DNA from: Cruorifilaria tuberocauda
Lineage: Eukaryota; Nematoda; Chromadorea; Rhabditida; Onchocercidae
Direction: 5' to 3'
Assembly (NCBI GenBank): GCA_013365365.1
Contig: JABVXU010000826.1
Location: forward strand, 1-18,916
DNA: 18,916 nucleotides
Part shown: one piece after another, positions 17,175 through 18,916 of the stretch
How the letters are laid out: each line of letters opens with the position of its first letter
Position numbering within the stretch: position 1 is the stretch's first letter
Notes under the pieces: model-generated
The model's database searches: none
Told to the model about the DNA's origin: nothing
Seen by the model: only the letters and a program-made list of their open reading frames with translations
Program-made: the position numbers and the translations under genes

Positions 17175-17863
17175 AATAAGATTGATAATGATAATAACAG
17201 GAATAGAGATAATAGTAATAATATCAGTGCTAATCATAATATTTACAATGCTATTACTTTTTTCGGATTCCGGAAAATGGAGGAGTATTCGGTTAAATCT
17301 CAATTATCCGGAATAAACCATCAATTAGCAATACGGTAGCAACAATAATTAAGAATATATGATAAAAAGTATGTGAAGATAATGATAATCAGAAGAAGAA
17401 TAGTGATAAGAGTAATTATCACAATAAATCTGAAGATTAGTGATAAGAGTAATAATCATAATAAACATGATGATGTATGTGTAATACGATATATCATGAA
17501 AAATATTATGACTATAACAAATTATTGGAAGTATTTTTAGCATTCCTCTATTTAATTAAATCTAATTTGATTTAATGTAATTAAGTAATTAAGTAAATTT
17601 GTAATTAAATAAGCTGAAAATTTAACAAGTTAAAGTTTTTTTTTTTTCAAAATTACTAATCACAATGATGATTGATAAACGTTTACGGAGGATGAAATGT
17701 AATGAATTTGTAATCGTAAACTGTCTCTCCCAATACATATTAATCGTAATCAAAATCATCAATAGAAATACTGTAAACGATTCATTCCTAATAATTATTA
17801 CTTAAAAAGTTAGAGTATATAAACTGCTAAGTAATACTTAGAAAGTAACGCAATTATCAGAGC
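17175..17863. other. Upstream region, no gene seen
   Basis: It has GATAATGATAATAAC-type sequence and a short G+C-richer patch at 17255-17335 (CGGATTCCGGAAAATGGAGG). The 37-bp repeat listed separately lies within it. The minus-strand frame at 17349-17543 is I/Y/H-rich and is judged accidental. Confidence 0.5.
17394..17470. repeat. Two-copy tandem repeat, period 37 bp
   Basis: GAAGA(A/T)TAGTGATAAGAG, then TAAT(T/A)ATCA(C/T)AATAAA, occurs with its TAGTGATAAG core at 17401 and 17438. Confidence 0.75.
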
Positions 17864-18160
17864 GTATAAACCACATGATATGATAAGGGATATTATAATA
17901 AAATTATTGATTATTTATTAACTTACTATTTTATTCTGAAATTTATTAACTTACTACATTTTTTGGATAATTGGAAATTAAATTATTTATTTACATTTTT
18001 CAATAACTTTGCAAATTTCTCTCTCACAATGTAAACTACATGATATGATAAGAGATGCTATAACATATAGATTATTGATTATTTATTGATTTGCTTTTTT
18101 TTGAAATTAAATTATTTATTTATTTTTTCCGATAACCTTGTAGATTTCTCTTTCTCGCAT
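17864..18160. repeat. Tandem duplication of about 167 bp (second copy about 130 bp)
   Basis: Copies start at 17864 and 18031. Both contain ACATGATATGATAAG(A/G)GAT, ATTATTGATTATTTATT, GAAATTAAATTATTTATTTA, CGATAACC- or CAATAACT-like words and GATTTCTCT or AATTTCTCT. The second copy lacks one internal TTATTAACTTACTA block, which is itself doubled in the first copy. Confidence 0.85.
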
Positions 18161-18253
18161 TTTTTTCGTCGATCAACAAAATTTCTTTGCAAAAATTCAT
18201 ATAACCTTTTCACACGGCATTTCATTGACCGCACATAATTGAATTTTCCTTTC

Positions 18254-18279
18254 TGTTATTGTTATTGTTATTCTTATTG
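18254..18279. repeat. (TTATTG)n microsatellite
   Basis: Four to five imperfect copies of GTTATT just before the GA tract. Confidence 0.8.
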
Positions 18280-18307
18280 AATGATCAATTTATTATGACA
18301 ATAAAGC

Positions 18308-18311
<4 letters not shown>

Positions 18312-18348
<37 letters not shown>
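18312..18348. repeat. (GA)n microsatellite
   Basis: About 18 uninterrupted GA units followed by an A-rich purine stretch. Like the tract at 6405-6443, it could be a GAGA-type binding region or simply a length-variable microsatellite. Confidence 0.95.
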
Positions 18349-18352
<4 letters not shown>

Positions 18353-18916
18353 AGAAGGAAAAAAAAAAGTGAAGAATGGAAAAGATTCGTAACTAAATAT
18401 AAATTTTCTCAAATATAAAAATTTTCATTACTGAAATTTTCAACAATTGATTTATCGATTAGTTTATGATCAAAATCACTTTTGTTTTGCTTTTTCTTCG
18501 CCTTTTGTATCAATCAATAAATAATGGAAATGAAAATGATAGGTGAATAAAGAATTAAATTAATTAATTTCAGGTTATAGAGTTTCTCTATACATAATTT
18601 ATTAAGTATTAAAATTGGAAAAAAAAATATTTTGTGCCTATTTTTTTCTTATTAAGCTTATTAATTATAATTTTTATTCGTTTTTAAACTTATTAAATTT
18701 AAATAATTTATTAATTAAGAATTACTAGACTTAAATAATTTATTAAAATTCAAATGCTGCATTTTTTTCCTCCTAATCTTATTGTTCTCAATCAATTTCA
18801 CAATTATTTCATTGGAAAATTTTTGAATTGTTCGAATTTTTCAATTAAACTTTATTCTTAAATAATCATGAAAATACTTAAAATAATGATAAAATAATTA
18901 AAATTATTTTAAACTT
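18349..18916. other. Right end of window, no gene seen
   Basis: A+T-rich DNA with TTAAATAATTTATTAA words repeated at about 18697-18745. No open frame, splice-linked exon or RNA gene can be supported. Confidence 0.5.

Noticed and set aside
1..18916. Mitochondrial or bacterial endosymbiont DNA, or a retroelement inserted in the window
   Set aside because: I found no rRNA-, tRNA-, respiratory-, reverse-transcriptase- or transposase-like sequence, and no long terminal repeats.

Overview
This window looks like very A+T-rich eukaryotic (metazoan) nuclear DNA, about three quarters A+T or more by eye. It carries one recognisable protein-coding gene, on the minus strand, and it is incomplete. There are no operons, ribosome binding sites, CRISPR arrays or long open frames. 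Instead there are short exons with matching splice phases, introns with GT/AG ends, and abundant microsatellites and minisatellites. The A+T content, the pyrimidine-TTTTAG and TTTTCTAG acceptors, the frequent TGATAA/TTATCA motifs and the diverged form of the protein make a nematode, perhaps a filarial worm, my best guess. This is inference; another invertebrate is not excluded.

The gene is the 5' part of a type XV/XVIII (multiplexin) collagen, the family of vertebrate COL15A1/COL18A1 and of C. elegans cle-1. Read on the minus strand: exon 1 (8257 to 8164) encodes a start and signal peptide; a 7,075-bp intron follows; exon 2 (1088 to 979) and, after a 498-bp intron, exon 3 (480 to 309) encode the first half of the thrombospondin N-terminal-like (TSPN/laminin-G-like) domain. 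All junction phases agree and give 125 continuous residues. The domain is cut off in exon 3 at a GTTAGA donor. The rest of the domain, the collagen triple helix and the endostatin-type C-terminus must lie left of base 1.

Intron 1 (1089 to 8163) holds a small G+C-richer island (about 3500 to 3740) with a hairpin and a 48-codon open frame. It also holds two large tandem arrays (4168 to 4710 and 5438 to 5720), a 22-bp perfect palindrome, facing GA and CT tracts, and repeated TTCCGGAA palindromes. The interval 8258 to 18916 is the region upstream of the gene. I find no convincing gene in its 10.6 kb. It is a mosaic of tandem repeats: 74-bp duplication, triplicated ATC-rich unit, 87-bp higher-order repeat, about 32-bp minisatellite, 185/157-bp duplication, 59-bp TG-rich array, 167-bp duplication and GA tract. 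It also has one long near-perfect hairpin at 16797 to 16893.

I found no new multi-gene system. The points most worth a second look are the split TSPN gene model itself, the island at 3.5 to 3.7 kb, the 16.8-kb hairpin, the higher-order minisatellites and the density of GATA-type motifs.
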